Origin: Flavobacterium amnicola
GTDB lineage: Bacteria; Bacteroidota; Bacteroidia; Flavobacteriales; Flavobacteriaceae
DNA length: 64,000 nucleotides
Assembly (NCBI RefSeq): GCF_004122165.1
Contig: NZ_SBKO01000001.1
Span: 1,054,001-1,118,000 of the forward strand
Reading direction: 5' to 3'
In this document: positions 1-8,960 of the stretch, in pieces
How the letters are laid out: the number at the start of each line of letters is the position of its first letter
Numbering within the stretch: the stretch's first letter is position 1
Program-made: the position numbers and the translations under genes
Notes under the pieces: model-generated
Database searches by the model: none
What the model saw: only the letters and a program-made list of their open reading frames with translations
Told to the model about the DNA's origin: nothing

Positions 1-15
1 TTCTCATGCTGCAAA

Positions 16-52
16 AATAAAAAATCCCGATTAGTAATGAACCAATCGGGAT
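16..52 (-). terminator. Rho-independent terminator after the DUF1573 gene
   Basis: A 9-bp perfect stem (ATCCCGATT at 24-32 with AATCGGGAT at 44-52) is followed on the minus strand by a T-rich run (23 down to 16). It lies just past the stop of the minus-strand gene at 75-620. Confidence 0.8.
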
Positions 53-74
53 GAAATTATATTATAGTAAAGTA

Positions 75-620
75 TTAGCTTTTTGGCATATCTACAACTG
101 GTCCTGCTGGAGCCGCTGGAGTTAGTGGAGATACTGGCGCCGCTTTAGCGTTTACAGTTCCTTTGATAGTAACCACTTTTGTTGGTAAATCTTTCGCATT
201 TGAAGTAATTGTTACCGATTTTGTAAAAGCACCTACTCTGTTTGTGTCATATTTTACCCCAATAACCGCTTTTGCTCCTGGAGCAATTGGTTCTTTAGGG
301 AAAGTTGGTACTGTACAACCACAAGAGCCAACCGCATTAGAAATTACTAATGGTTCTGTACCGTTGTTAATAATCGTGAACTGTCTTTGACCGTCAGCTC
401 CTTGCTCTATAGTTCCATAATCTACTGTTTCAGATTCAAATGTCATCGCTGGTCCAGCAACTTTTACCATTTCGAATTTAGGAGCTTCTTCTTTTTTTGA
501 AGCCACTTTAGTTGTTTTTGCTTTTTTTACTTTTTTAGTGTTCTTAGCAATTTCTTGAGCAGATGCATCTAAATTTCCGAAGAAAGCTATGGCAGCAGCC
601 ATTAGTATTATTTTTTTCAT
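75..620 (-). CDS. DUF1573 domain exported protein
   Basis: 181 residues. The N-terminus is a signal peptide, probably cleaved after ASA near residue 21, followed by a Lys-rich linker (about 25-47) and an Ig-like DUF1573 domain (about 58-157). The domain carries the family hallmarks: the early FxxxxxDYGTI strand, the GSCGCT motif and a late GTVNA strand. The tail is Pro/Ala-rich. DUF1573 proteins are widespread, exported, Ig-like Bacteroidota proteins of unknown molecular function. The gene is monocistronic, with its own terminator, and is divergent from mutS. The family call is firm; the function is unknown. Confidence 0.85.
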   Translation of the reverse strand: MKKIILMAAAIAFFGNLDASAQEIAKNTKKVKKAKTTKVASKKEEAPKFEMVKVAGPAMTFESETVDYGTIEQGADGQRQFTIINNGTEPLVISNAVGSCGCTVPTFPKEPIAPGAKAVIGVKYDTNRVGAFTKSVTITSNAKDLPTKVVTIKGTVNAKAAPVSPLTPAAPAGPVVDMPKS

Positions 621-644
621 AATTCAATAAATAGATTTAATAAA

Positions 645-652
645 CAAATGTA
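645..652 (-). promoter_or_regulatory. Candidate -7 element for the DUF1573 gene
   Basis: Read on the minus strand this is TACATTTG, matching the flavobacterial -7 consensus TAnnTTTG, 25 nt upstream of the ATG at 620. No correctly spaced TTTG -33 box is evident, so the call is tentative. Confidence 0.4.
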
Positions 653-720
653 AAAATATTTAAACAAATATTGAGCCAAAATAAGTAAATTCGTCGCCAA
701 TAATCAAAAAATTTAACGTT

Positions 721-3327
721 TTGTCAACAAAAGAAAAATCGCCGAAGGAAACTCCGCTGATGAAGCAGTATAACGAGATAAAGAACAAGTACCCAGATGC
801 TTGCTTATTGTTTCGCGTTGGGGATTTTTATGAAACTTTTGGGGAAGATGCGATTCGTGCCTCCAAAATTTTAGGAATTACGTTAACAAAACGAGGAGCT
901 GGTTCCGAAACCGAAACCGCTTTAGCCGGTTTTCCGCATCATTCCATCAATACCTATTTGCCAAAATTGGTTAAAGCTGGACTTCGAGTGGCCATTTGTG
1001 ATCAGTTGGAAGATCCTAAAATGACCAAAACGATTGTAAAACGAGGAGTGACTGAATTGGTTACACCAGGTGTTTCGATGAACGATGAGGTCTTGGTTTC
1101 AAAGTCGAATAACTTTTTAGCTTCTATATATTTTGGAAAGAAGCAACTAGGCGTTTCATTTTTGGATGTATCCACAGGAGAATTTTTGACTTCCGAAGGA
1201 AATGAAGAATATGTAGACAAATTGTTGCAAAATTTTGGTCCGAGTGAAATTTTGGTGCCCAAACAAAACAAAAAAGATTTTTTAGAAACGTTTGGCGATA
1301 ATTTCCATGCCTTCTATTTGGAAGATTGGATTTATAAAGAAGATTATGCGGTTGAAACCTTAACCCAGCATTTTCAAACCAATTCCTTAAAAGGGTTTGG
1401 AATTGAAGAGTTGCAACACGGCGTAATTGCTTCGGGGGCTATTTTATATTATTTATCCGAAACCCAACATAATAAAGTACAACATATCACGTCTATTCAG
1501 CGAATTGCAGAAGATGCTTACGTTTGGATGGATCGTTTTACGATTCGAAATTTAGAATTGTACCACAGCTATAATCCGAATGCCGTTACACTTTTGGATG
1601 TGATTGACAAGACTCTTTCGCCAATGGGCGGAAGATTGCTAAAACGTTGGTTGGCCCTTCCATTGAAGGATTTGACCAAAATCAGAAGTCGTCATGAAGT
1701 GGTCGGTTATTTGAAAGAAAATCAAGAAATTCTACATCAAATTCAATACCAAATCAAACAAATTTCCGATTTGGAACGTTTGATTTCCAAAGTGGCTGCC
1801 GGTCGTATTTCGCCTCGGGAGTTGGTTTATTTGAAAGTGTCTTTAGATGCTATTATTCCAGTGAAAGAATTGGCGTTGAAAAGTCCACAGGAAGCGGTAA
1901 AAGTAATTGGCGACAGTCTGCACTCTTGCGATTTGCTTCGCGAAAAAATTGGAACGACTTTAAATCAAGAGGCGCCCGTTGCAATTAACAAAGGAAATGC
2001 AATTGCGTTTGGAGTCAATGCCGAATTGGATGAATTGCGAAATATTTCCAATACCGGAAAAGGGTTTTTGGATGCTATTGAAAAGAGAGAGTCGGAAGCG
2101 ACAGGAATTCCGTCACTAAAAATTTCTTTCAACAATGTTTTTGGCTATTATATTGAAGTTCGAAACACGCACAAAGACAAAGTGCCATCGGAATGGATTC
2201 GTAAACAAACTTTGGTCAATGCGGAGCGTTATATTACGGAAGAATTAAAAGAATACGAATCGAAGATTTTAGGTGCTGAAGAAAAAATCCAGCAATTGGA
2301 AAATCAGTTGTTTGAGCAATTGGTGAGTTGGATTGCGACCTACATCAAACCGGTGCAGTTGAATGCTAATTTAATAGCACAATTGGATTGTTTGTGTTCG
2401 TTTGCACAATTGGCTATCGATAATAATTACAGCCGTCCAGAAATTAACGATTCGTTTGAATTGGATATTAAAAATGGACGTCATCCAGTGATCGAAAAAC
2501 AATTGCCCATCGGTGTGCCGTATATTGCCAATGATGTCTTTCTGAACAGAGATTCGCAACAAATCATTATGATTACTGGTCCGAATATGTCGGGTAAATC
2601 GGCTATTTTGCGTCAAACCGCCTTGATTGTATTGTTGGCACAAATGGGAAGTTTTGTTCCTGCTGATGCCGTTACAATGGGATTAGTAGATAAAATTTTC
2701 ACCCGAGTAGGGGCCAGCGATAATATTTCGATGGGAGAATCTACGTTTATGGTAGAGATGAACGAAACCGCTTCCATTTTGAATAATATTTCCGAGAGAA
2801 GCTTGGTGTTGTTGGATGAAATTGGTCGTGGAACCAGTACCTATGATGGTGTTTCGATTGCGTGGTCGATTGCGGAGTTTTTGCATGAAAATCCGGCGCA
2901 ACCCAAAACCTTGTTTGCGACACATTATCACGAATTAAACGAAATGACCGAAAGTTTGCCTCGTATTCAAAATTATAATGTTTCGGTAAAGGAATTAAAA
3001 GATACAGTGCTTTTCATTCGTAAATTAGAAAAAGGGGGAAGTGCACATAGTTTTGGTATTCATGTGGCTAAAATGGCCGGAATGCCGCAAATAGTAATTC
3101 AGAAAGCCGGGAAAATCTTAAAGAAACTAGAAAAGAATCATTCGGGAGAAGTATTGAGCGGCATTAAATCGGCGAAAGATGAAATGCAGCTAAGTATTTT
3201 CAATATGGATGACCCGCTTTTAGAAGAAATCAAAGAAGAAATTTTGAGTTTAGACATCAATACACTGACTCCAGTGGAAGCTTTGATGAAATTGAACGAA
3301 ATTAAACGTATGATTTCAAAAAAATAA
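721..3327 (+). CDS. mutS: DNA mismatch repair protein MutS
   Basis: 868 residues, the normal size for MutS1. It recognises mismatched bases and starts repair with MutL. The mismatch-contacting Phe-x-Glu is at F36-Y37-E38 in GDFYETF. The connector, lever and clamp regions follow, then the C-terminal ABC-type ATPase with Walker A GPNMSGKS at 620-627, Walker B LLDEIGRG around 697-704 and the FATHYHEL switch. The first codon is TTG at 721. The next in-frame ATG (760) begins at the conserved MKQY segment and would cut into the usual N-terminus, so the TTG start is preferred. The gene is monocistronic and followed by two tRNA genes. The identification is certain; the start is likely. Confidence 0.97.
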   Translation: MSTKEKSPKETPLMKQYNEIKNKYPDACLLFRVGDFYETFGEDAIRASKILGITLTKRGAGSETETALAGFPHHSINTYLPKLVKAGLRVAICDQLEDPKMTKTIVKRGVTELVTPGVSMNDEVLVSKSNNFLASIYFGKKQLGVSFLDVSTGEFLTSEGNEEYVDKLLQNFGPSEILVPKQNKKDFLETFGDNFHAFYLEDWIYKEDYAVETLTQHFQTNSLKGFGIEELQHGVIASGAILYYLSETQHNKVQHITSIQRIAEDAYVWMDRFTIRNLELYHSYNPNAVTLLDVIDKTLSPMGGRLLKRWLALPLKDLTKIRSRHEVVGYLKENQEILHQIQYQIKQISDLERLISKVAAGRISPRELVYLKVSLDAIIPVKELALKSPQEAVKVIGDSLHSCDLLREKIGTTLNQEAPVAINKGNAIAFGVNAELDELRNISNTGKGFLDAIEKRESEATGIPSLKISFNNVFGYYIEVRNTHKDKVPSEWIRKQTLVNAERYITEELKEYESKILGAEEKIQQLENQLFEQLVSWIATYIKPVQLNANLIAQLDCLCSFAQLAIDNNYSRPEINDSFELDIKNGRHPVIEKQLPIGVPYIANDVFLNRDSQQIIMITGPNMSGKSAILRQTALIVLLAQMGSFVPADAVTMGLVDKIFTRVGASDNISMGESTFMVEMNETASILNNISERSLVLLDEIGRGTSTYDGVSIAWSIAEFLHENPAQPKTLFATHYHELNEMTESLPRIQNYNVSVKELKDTVLFIRKLEKGGSAHSFGIHVAKMAGMPQIVIQKAGKILKKLEKNHSGEVLSGIKSAKDEMQLSIFNMDDPLLEEIKEEILSLDINTLTPVEALMKLNEIKRMISKK

Positions 3328-3389
3328 AAGGATAAAGAATTACAATTCAAGAGCTTAAAAATTGAATTCAAAATTTTTTTAAAAAGTTC

Positions 3390-3419
3390 TTGCAGAAGTA
3401 ATTTCTTGTTGTATATTTG
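3390..3419 (+). promoter_or_regulatory. Promoter of the tRNA-Gly/tRNA-Leu unit
   Basis: TTG at 3390-3392 and TATATTTG at 3412-3419 are separated by exactly 19 bp. This is a near-ideal flavobacterial -33/-7 pair, 47 bp before the mature tRNA-Gly start. Confidence 0.8.
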
Positions 3420-3466
3420 CACTCGCAATACGGAACAAGTATCGCGAAGTTCTTTAAAAACGCAAT

Positions 3467-3539
3467 GCGAAAATAGCTCAGTTGGTAGAGCGCGACCTTG
3501 CCAAGGTCGAGGTCGCGGGTTCGAGCCCCGTTTTTCGCT
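3467..3539 (+). tRNA. tRNA-Gly (anticodon GCC)
   Basis: The 73-nt cloverleaf folds by eye. The acceptor GCGAAAA pairs with TTTTCGC, the anticodon stem CGACC/GGTCG encloses TTGCCAA (anticodon GCC), and the T-arm has TTCGAGC. The discriminator is T, and CCA is not encoded. It is the first gene of a two-tRNA unit. Confidence 0.95.
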
Positions 3540-3578
3540 CTACTACCTTTAAAATATATTTACAAGTAATTGTAAAAT

Positions 3579-3662
3579 GCTCGAGTGGTGGAATTGGTAG
3601 ACACGCTGGACTTAAAATCCAGTGAACATTAGTTCGTGCGGGTTCAAGTCCCGCCTTGAGTA
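3579..3662 (+). tRNA. tRNA-Leu (anticodon TAA)
   Basis: The 84-nt class II tRNA has a long variable arm. The acceptor GCTCGAG pairs with CTTGAGT (two G-U pairs), the anticodon stem CTGGA/TCCAG encloses CTTAAAA (anticodon TAA), and the T-arm has TTCAAGT. The discriminator is A, and CCA is not encoded. tRNA 3' ends are common integration sites and this one faces the accessory region, but I found no repeat of its 3' end elsewhere in the window. Confidence 0.95.
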
Positions 3663-3666
3663 CAAG

Positions 3667-3712
3667 AAAAAACCGTAATACGCTTTTAATTAAGTAATTA
3701 CGGTTTTTCTTT
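3667..3712 (+). terminator. Terminator of the tRNA unit
   Basis: A 12-bp stem (AAAACCGTAAT with ATTACGGTTTT, arms 3667-3679 and 3697-3708) is followed by a T-rich tract. It sits directly after tRNA-Leu. Confidence 0.85.
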
Positions 3713-3802
3713 TTTATTATTTGTACGCTTGGAGTTTTTTTAACTTTGAAGAGGTTAATTTATTAATCAATCATCAACCGAATTAGTGTCGTTTTTGGGA
3801 TA

Positions 3803-3849
3803 GAGTGCATCGAGGAAGATTTTTCCCCGTACTATGCCCTAATGCACTC
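3803..3849. repeat. Inverted repeat in the 3713-3918 intergenic stretch
   Basis: GAGTGCAT (3803-3810) and ATGCACTC (3842-3849) form a perfect 8-bp inverted repeat around a 31-nt loop. It lies between the tRNA terminator and the end of the minus-strand secretion gene. There is no T-tract typical of a terminator. Nothing coding is visible in this roughly 200-bp gap. It could be a weak terminator or the scar of an insertion boundary. Confidence 0.45.
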
Positions 3850-3918
3850 ATTAATAAAATAGGAGGGATTCCAATTATTTACAATCTTACCTTCTTTTCA
3901 AATAATTTCAGACTATTC

Positions 3919-5040
3919 TTAATTCCCAATTATCTTACTCAAATCAAACATTGGGGCATACATTGAAACCATAATAACCCCTACAATAATTCCTATTACT
4001 ATAATAATCATTGGTTCTAAGATAACTCCAATCATTTTGGTTTGATGACTAATTTCTTCATTATATTGTTCGGTTAGTCTGTCAAACATTGTGTCGAGTT
4101 GATTAATTTGTTCTGCTACTTCTACCATTGAAACCATTTTGTTTTCGAAAACCTTATGCTTTCTTAAACTTTCATGTAGTGATTCACCTTTTGTTATATC
4201 GTTTTTGATATTTTCGATTGCTATTTCGATTGGATAGAAACCAATCATTTTTGAGGTTAACGACAATGAATTTAATAAGGTAGTTTTGGAAGTAATTAAT
4301 AATTTCATTGATTGGCAAAAACGTGAAATGTAAATTTTCTGAATTAAATTCCCGAAATAAGGGATTTTTAATACCAACTTGGTAGTAATTGCACGATAGT
4401 TTTCTTGTTCTTTTAATAAAGCATGAATGATTGTCAATCCTATTATTGTAGCTATAAAAATTCCGAAAATCATTCCAGAGTGATTGGATATTTTTATAAT
4501 AATTTGCGTACTCTTTGGAAGTTCACTTCCAAATTGTCTGAAAACAGAACTAAACATCGGAACCACTTTGTTAAGCATAAAATACAATACTAAAACTGTT
4601 ACCAACATCACAATTGTAGGATATGTTAACACCGAAATAATTTGGCGTTTCATTTGAATTTTTCTGTTGAAGTATTTTTGTAATTCTCCTAAGATTTCTT
4701 CTAGTTTTCTAGTTTCTTCTCCTATTTGTATACTGTAATATTCATATGGAGAAAACTGGTTTGTTTCTCGCATTGATTCATAAATGCTTCTGCCTTCGAT
4801 TATTTTATTTTTTATTCCGAGAATAATTTCTTTCTCAAATTTATGGCTGGACTGTTGACTCAATATTTCTAAGGCTTTCTTGATGTCGACGCCTGATTTT
4901 AACAACATACCAAGTTCTCTGTAGAAAATTTCTTTTTTCTTGTCTGAAAGTTTTTTCGAAAATTGAAATAAATTAGCTTCTACTTTTGGAAGTGACTTTT
5001 CAGATTTTTCAACCTTATATGTATTTAAATCTAAACTCAT
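3919..5040 (-). CDS. Type II secretion / type IV pilus inner-membrane platform protein (GspF/PilC-like)
   Basis: 373 residues. Two T2SSF domains (about 40-160 and 235-360) each end in a membrane segment, with a further segment near 185-205, the usual three-helix GspF topology. It would sit at the base of the machine and couple the GspE ATPase to pseudopilus assembly. The N-terminal cytoplasmic extension is short. It is the last gene of the minus-strand arm and begins directly at the stop of the upstream pseudopilin gene. It is the only F protein in the window, and the plus-strand arm carrying E, D, L, M and C lacks one. This is the best sign that both arms make one machine. Confidence 0.9.
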   Translation of the reverse strand: MSLDLNTYKVEKSEKSLPKVEANLFQFSKKLSDKKKEIFYRELGMLLKSGVDIKKALEILSQQSSHKFEKEIILGIKNKIIEGRSIYESMRETNQFSPYEYYSIQIGEETRKLEEILGELQKYFNRKIQMKRQIISVLTYPTIVMLVTVLVLYFMLNKVVPMFSSVFRQFGSELPKSTQIIIKISNHSGMIFGIFIATIIGLTIIHALLKEQENYRAITTKLVLKIPYFGNLIQKIYISRFCQSMKLLITSKTTLLNSLSLTSKMIGFYPIEIAIENIKNDITKGESLHESLRKHKVFENKMVSMVEVAEQINQLDTMFDRLTEQYNEEISHQTKMIGVILEPMIIIVIGIIVGVIMVSMYAPMFDLSKIIGN

Positions 5041-5525
5041 TATTTTTTTATTGATTGTAAAAGTTCATTTGCATGCACTGGTTTGTAGAAGTTTAAATCC
5101 ATAACTCTTTCGTTTGCTTCAACACTTAAATTTAATTTTAAAAACACTTTTCTTTGTGAATTGCTTTTCACAGAGTCAATTCGAGTTTGATTTAATTTTA
5201 TTTTAAATGTATCTATAAATGTTTCTTTACTCCGAAGAATGTAGTCATTCGTAAAATTGTAACTAACTAACTCGCCAGAATATCCATTAAATATAATTCC
5301 ATCTTGCATCAAATGCATCTTTTCATTATCAAAAATATCTTTATTGAGGCTATAAGTTAATCGGTTTAAATCGTTTACCAATTGGTTTTGGTTTTTATAA
5401 TCTAACATTCGCTCTGTTACTATTGAAAAAATAAAAAAAACAATTCCTAAAATAATAGCCATAATAGTCATACTAACTATGGCTTCTACTATTGAAAACG
5501 CATTTATGGAATTTTTTTTAGTCAT
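5040..5525 (-). CDS. Minor pseudopilin (GspI/J-like)
   Basis: About 161 residues from the ATG at 5525. That start gives an 8-bp overlap (ATGACTAA) with the upstream gene; a longer reading from 5552 would overlap by 35 bp and lengthen the leader. The N-terminus is a type III (prepilin) signal: a short basic leader, Ala at -1, then FSIVE with the key Glu at +5, and a long hydrophobic helix. The remainder is a soluble pseudopilin head without recognisable family motifs. It should be processed by the prepilin peptidase at 32076. Whether it equals GspH, I or J cannot be decided by eye. Confidence 0.8.
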   Translation of the reverse strand: MTKKNSINAFSIVEAIVSMTIMAIILGIVFFIFSIVTERMLDYKNQNQLVNDLNRLTYSLNKDIFDNEKMHLMQDGIIFNGYSGELVSYNFTNDYILRSKETFIDTFKIKLNQTRIDSVKSNSQRKVFLKLNLSVEANERVMDLNFYKPVHANELLQSIKK

Positions 5526-5862
5526 GAGTTTGTATGTAAAAACTTTTCTCAAACTGAAATTGTGAACTGTCTTTATATTGAATGTTTATTTTTTTTAAAC
5601 TCTCATTTATAATTTCTTCTTCTATTTGAAGGTTTTCATCTTCATTTCCAGAGGTTAAAGAATCATTTCTTAATTGTGCTAAAAAGAACAGTTCATTTAC
5701 TTTATTTTGTTTGTCATAAAATTTTGCAGAAGTTCTTGGTGTGAAAACAGCCGAAAAAATCATGATTGCAAAATACAAACAAATAGAAATAATTGTTAGC
5801 GCTATGACCGATTCTAAAATAGAATTGGCTTTAAGATTACAATACTTTTTTAAGAATACCAT
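5518..5862 (-). CDS. Minor pseudopilin (GspI/H-like), small
   Basis: About 114 residues from the ATG at 5862; a start at 5883 is also possible but enlarges the overlap with the upstream gene from 26 to 47 bp. It has a prepilin signal: a basic leader, Ala at -1, then NSILE with Glu at +5, followed by a hydrophobic helix to about residue 40 and a short polar head. It is translationally coupled to both neighbours, which indicates stoichiometric production of tip pseudopilins. The exact subunit identity is uncertain. Confidence 0.75.
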   Translation of the reverse strand: MVFLKKYCNLKANSILESVIALTIISICLYFAIMIFSAVFTPRTSAKFYDKQNKVNELFFLAQLRNDSLTSGNEDENLQIEEEIINESLKKINIQYKDSSQFQFEKSFYIQTHD

Positions 5863-7048
5863 AGGTTGTTTTTTTAGCATCAAACAAAGGAATCGCGATA
5901 TAATAGTTAGGACGTTTCGTCGAATTTATTTCAATGTCAGAAATGGTATTATCATAAGTAGAAGAAGTGGTTTTAAGAAAGAAGCGATTAGTGTAAACGC
6001 TTCCAATAACATTACTTTTTAAGTCCAATTTTCCCGTACAATAAATATCACCAAAAATCAATCCATCGGAATCTATTTCTATGCTGTTTTTGCCAATATT
6101 TTCAAATGAATTGCCAAATAATACAACTGCACCAGTGATGTTACATTCTTTTTTTATGTTGATTAAACTTCCTTCAAAACTATTATTATAGACACAAATT
6201 ACCGACGGATAATTTAATATTACTTTCTCTTCTAAAGTTATCCCTTTTGTTGCAAATGCTTGAACGTTTCCTGTAAATCCTGATTCAAAGGTGATTTTTG
6301 GCGCCATTAAAATTATGTCTTCAAGTACGGTATTCTTCTTTACATAAATAGAATCTTTGTTTTTTAAAATAAAGTTCCCTTTAAAAATAACACTTCCTAT
6401 TACTGAATTGACATATACCTCTTTTGTTGAATTGTGAAATGAATTGAAATGCAATGAATCTTTTTGTTTTTCAATTTCATTTAAAGCTTTTTTTTCTGAG
6501 TTAATCCCTTCAAATAGTTTTGCGAATTCAAGGTTTATTTCCGGTAAGCGAATTTCAGAAATTGAAGTTTTTCCTTTTATTACTAATTCGTTAGGCTTAT
6601 TCGTTAGGTATGAAGGTTCAATCTGTTTTGTGGGCAATGCATTGTCTCCAATTAGTTTTACTATTCCAGAAAAGGAAAGTGATTTGGTAAAATTTGCCAA
6701 ATGAATGGCGGTTTTATCTGAGGCATAACTTCCAACAAAATGAGTGGAAGTTATCGTGTCTTTTCTTAAAACTGAGTTAGCGGTTAGTAAAGTCAATAAT
6801 CCATATTGTTTTATAGTGTAAAACCCATCTATGCCTGATTTTTCATCTGTTGGAATTTCTTCTTGAATAATTTTATTTCCTAACGCAAAATTTACAACGG
6901 ATTGATTGTGAACATACATTTCTTCTTGAATGTTGTAATGGAGATTGAGTTGAGTGTATAAATTAGAAAAATACAATAATGCTCCACAAATTATAGACAC
7001 AATCAGGCAAATGTAAATAGCATATAAAAGACTATGCGCTTTAATCAT
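5837..7048 (-). CDS. Large GspK-like pseudopilin with repetitive C-terminal region
   Basis: 403 residues. A very short leader (MIKA) precedes HSLLY and a hydrophobic helix. The residue at +5 is Tyr, not Glu. Loss of Glu5 together with large size is characteristic of the tip pseudopilin GspK. The C-terminal half (about 210-370) has short hydrophobic strands punctuated by GSV, GNV and GDIY turns, resembling a bactofilin-like or beta-solenoid fold rather than the usual GspK helical domain. It overlaps its upstream neighbour by 8 bp and lies before two minor pseudopilins. It is probably the tip or substrate-recognition component; this role is inferred. Confidence 0.65.
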   Translation of the reverse strand: MIKAHSLLYAIYICLIVSIICGALLYFSNLYTQLNLHYNIQEEMYVHNQSVVNFALGNKIIQEEIPTDEKSGIDGFYTIKQYGLLTLLTANSVLRKDTITSTHFVGSYASDKTAIHLANFTKSLSFSGIVKLIGDNALPTKQIEPSYLTNKPNELVIKGKTSISEIRLPEINLEFAKLFEGINSEKKALNEIEKQKDSLHFNSFHNSTKEVYVNSVIGSVIFKGNFILKNKDSIYVKKNTVLEDIILMAPKITFESGFTGNVQAFATKGITLEEKVILNYPSVICVYNNSFEGSLINIKKECNITGAVVLFGNSFENIGKNSIEIDSDGLIFGDIYCTGKLDLKSNVIGSVYTNRFFLKTTSSTYDNTISDIEINSTKRPNYYIAIPLFDAKKTTYGILKKVL

Positions 7049-7709
7049 TTGCTTTATTTTTGGTTTCCTTTTTGTTAAATAATCTTTTGAAAAAATTTGT
7101 TTTTCCGTCAGATTTTGAAACTTTCTCCAATTTGTTTTCTTCTTTTTCTTTAGCTTTTTCTTTAGCTTTTTCTTTAGCTTTTTCTTCTTTATAAAGCTTG
7201 ATTTTTTTTACAAAAACACTACCGTTTTTATATGTAATTGTGTCTTTTTTTATAAAATCTATCCAAGCACCATTTTTTTTGTTGTTTTTGTATTTTCCTT
7301 TTTCAATAAGTTCTCCATTTTCATTATAACGATAAAAATTCCCTGATTTTACTCCGTTACTCCATTTTTGAGTTGTTTCGATCATTCCATTTTGGTACCA
7401 AGTCTTCCAAGATCCAACTTTTAAGCCTTTTTTAAAAAAGCCTTGTTCTGCTAATTGGTTGCTGAGGTACATTTTTACAAACTTATCATTTATTAACTCT
7501 CCTGATATTCCTGATTGTGAATTATGAATTATTCCGCCTTTAAACCAATAGTATATTTTATTACTCTGTGGTTTGATTGTTTTACTTGTGGTGTAAAATT
7601 CATATCTAAAATCTTTATCAGAAATTCGTTTTATCGAATATGGATCTGAAAATGATAAAAAGAAAAGGGAAATTATTAATAAACTAAAATGTAATGCTTT
7701 TGTTTTCAA
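7041..7709 (-). CDS. Exported MORN-type (YwqK-like) repeat protein
   Basis: 222 residues with a signal peptide (about 1-21). MORN-variant repeats occupy about 80-150, with the pattern GxWxxxYxNGxxxxxxxYxNG (GSWKTWYQNG, SGNFYRYNENG, NGAWIDF). A charged low-complexity tail contains tandem AKEK units. Such proteins are often labelled YwqK antitoxins, but that name is unsafe here. It is the first gene of the left secretion arm, overlaps the GspK-like gene by 8 bp and has a good promoter. It is plausibly a periplasmic or outer-membrane accessory protein of the machine. Confidence 0.7.
   Translation of the reverse strand: MKTKALHFSLLIISLFFLSFSDPYSIKRISDKDFRYEFYTTSKTIKPQSNKIYYWFKGGIIHNSQSGISGELINDKFVKMYLSNQLAEQGFFKKGLKVGSWKTWYQNGMIETTQKWSNGVKSGNFYRYNENGELIEKGKYKNNKKNGAWIDFIKKDTITYKNGSVFVKKIKLYKEEKAKEKAKEKAKEKEENKLEKVSKSDGKTNFFKRLFNKKETKNKAND
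7142..7187 (-). repeat. 12-bp tandem repeat, about 3.8 copies, inside the MORN gene
   Basis: Consecutive CTTTTTCTTTAG units (plus-strand reading) encode the AKEK tetrapeptide repeat. The unit is a multiple of three, so slippage would change tail length without a frameshift. Confidence 0.85.
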
Positions 7710-7735
7710 TGTAATGTGTTTTTAAAAAGGAGGAT

Positions 7736-7766
7736 GCAAGGTACGTGTTTTTGAAAATGTTACAAA
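7736..7766 (-). promoter_or_regulatory. Promoter of the left secretion arm
   Basis: On the minus strand TTTG (7766-7763), a 19-bp spacer and TACCTTGC (7743-7736) match the flavobacterial promoter form. It lies 27 bp upstream of the ATG at 7709 and is back-to-back with the promoter of the Rhs operon. Confidence 0.7.
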
Positions 7767-7827
7767 TTGTTTTTTATAATTTGCTTTTTGTAAGAAAAAT
7801 CTTTTTTTACTTAACTAAATTAGTGTA

Positions 7828-7858
7828 TTGTAAAAGTTGTTTTTTTAACATATTTTCG
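7828..7858 (+). promoter_or_regulatory. Promoter of the Rhs toxin operon
   Basis: TTG at 7828-7830, a 20-bp spacer and TATTTTCG at 7851-7858 resemble the TTTG/TAnnTTTG consensus, 21 bp before the first ATG of the operon. The gaps after this point are 1-11 bp or overlaps through 28260, so this is probably the main promoter of a transcript of about 20 kb. Confidence 0.6.
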
Positions 7859-7879
7859 CAAAAAAATTAACAAACCTAA

Positions 7880-8380
7880 ATGTTACCTACAAAAAAAGAA
7901 TCCTTACTTTATGCAAGCCTAGTTGTATCTGTTTTGGTGGTTTTATTATTTATTTTTCAGTTTCTGTTTCATAAACCAGATGTAGTTTATGTTGATAACA
8001 TTCAGCTTTTTGATGGTTTTAACATGACGAAGGAGATGAAAAAAATAGGGGAGAACCAATTTAATACTCAAAAAACAAAAATAGATTCCCTTTACGTTAC
8101 TATTCAAAAAAGTAATCCCGCTCAACAGCAAATATTGATGAAAGAGTATGTTGCTTTGAAAGAAAATTTAGAACAATTTAATCAGCAATTTGCCTACGAA
8201 GAAACTGAAAAAATTTGGAAACGTTTGCATTCTTATGTTGATGAATTCTCTGGTGAGAATAACTACAAATTGATTATTGGTGCAGAAAAAAAACAAGATA
8301 TTTTATACGCAGATCCTAGTGTTAATATAACCAACGAGCTTATTAATTATGTAAATTCAAAGTATGAAGGTGCTAAATAA
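7880..8380 (+). CDS. Skp/OmpH-like periplasmic chaperone-like protein
   Basis: 166 residues. An uncleaved membrane anchor or signal (about 10-30) is followed by the Skp pattern: an early strand VVYVDNIQLFDGFNM, a long charged helical hairpin (about 60-120) and a final strand segment with the ILYADPSVNIT motif. Skp-family proteins hold unfolded outer-membrane or exported proteins in the periplasm. It is the first gene of the operon encoding two giant exported proteins and overlaps the next gene by 17 bp, so a dedicated chaperone role is plausible. The anchored form differs from free Skp. Confidence 0.75.
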   Translation: MLPTKKESLLYASLVVSVLVVLLFIFQFLFHKPDVVYVDNIQLFDGFNMTKEMKKIGENQFNTQKTKIDSLYVTIQKSNPAQQQILMKEYVALKENLEQFNQQFAYEETEKIWKRLHSYVDEFSGENNYKLIIGAEKKQDILYADPSVNITNELINYVNSKYEGAK

Positions 8381-8960
8381 GTTTGTTCTTCTTCTTTTAT
8401 TTTTACTTGTGTTTATTTCATGTAAAAAGGAAATCAAAGATGACTCCGAAATTCGGGAACGTTATTTTCAATTGGAAAAGATTGGTTGGAAGTCTAAAAT
8501 CCAAAACCAATTGGTTGATGATATTAATTTTACTGCTACAGAAGTTCCTATTCAATATTATTTACTTAAAGATAGAGGAAATGAAGATTTGTTTTTAGTT
8601 GACTCTTTATATGAATCTAATAAAACAGAAAGAATTATAGAATTCACTTTCCATCAAGATGAAGAGAAAGACCTGTTGCAAAAAGATTTTACAGGAATGT
8701 CTTATGAAGAAGGAGTGAAGTATATGTCTTTTGGATTAGAAAAAGATTTTTATGTTGTTACTTCCAAAAAAGACACTATAAAATGTTCAGGAGTAACCTA
8801 TGAAAGAAATTATAAAATCGCACCTTTTCAAAAAGTGCTGTTATTTTTTTCCGGAATTGACCCAAATGAAAAAATACAATTAGTTTATCAAGATTACCTT
8901 TTTAGAAAAGGAACCATAAAGTTTAAGTTTAAAGATCCCTATACCGAAATAAAGTTATGA
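8364..8960 (+). CDS. Lipoprotein of unknown function in the Rhs operon
   Basis: 198 residues with a type II signal peptide and lipobox FISC (Cys about residue 20), followed by KK. The rest is a soluble domain rich in charged residues with no motif I recognise. It overlaps the upstream gene by 17 bp and the downstream giant gene by 4 bp (ATGA), so translation is coupled. A periplasmic or outer-membrane assembly partner of the 2022-residue protein is possible. The function is unknown. Confidence 0.75.
   Translation: MKVLNKFVLLLLFLLVFISCKKEIKDDSEIRERYFQLEKIGWKSKIQNQLVDDINFTATEVPIQYYLLKDRGNEDLFLVDSLYESNKTERIIEFTFHQDEEKDLLQKDFTGMSYEEGVKYMSFGLEKDFYVVTSKKDTIKCSGVTYERNYKIAPFQKVLLFFSGIDPNEKIQLVYQDYLFRKGTIKFKFKDPYTEIKL

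Noticed and set aside
3579..3662. tRNA-Leu 3' end as an att site for the 35-kb region
   Set aside because: I could not find a second copy of the tRNA 3' end near 39090 or elsewhere in the window.
7041..7709. MORN/YwqK protein as the antitoxin of a toxin-antitoxin pair
   Set aside because: It has a signal peptide and heads a secretion gene cluster; no toxin gene is next to it.
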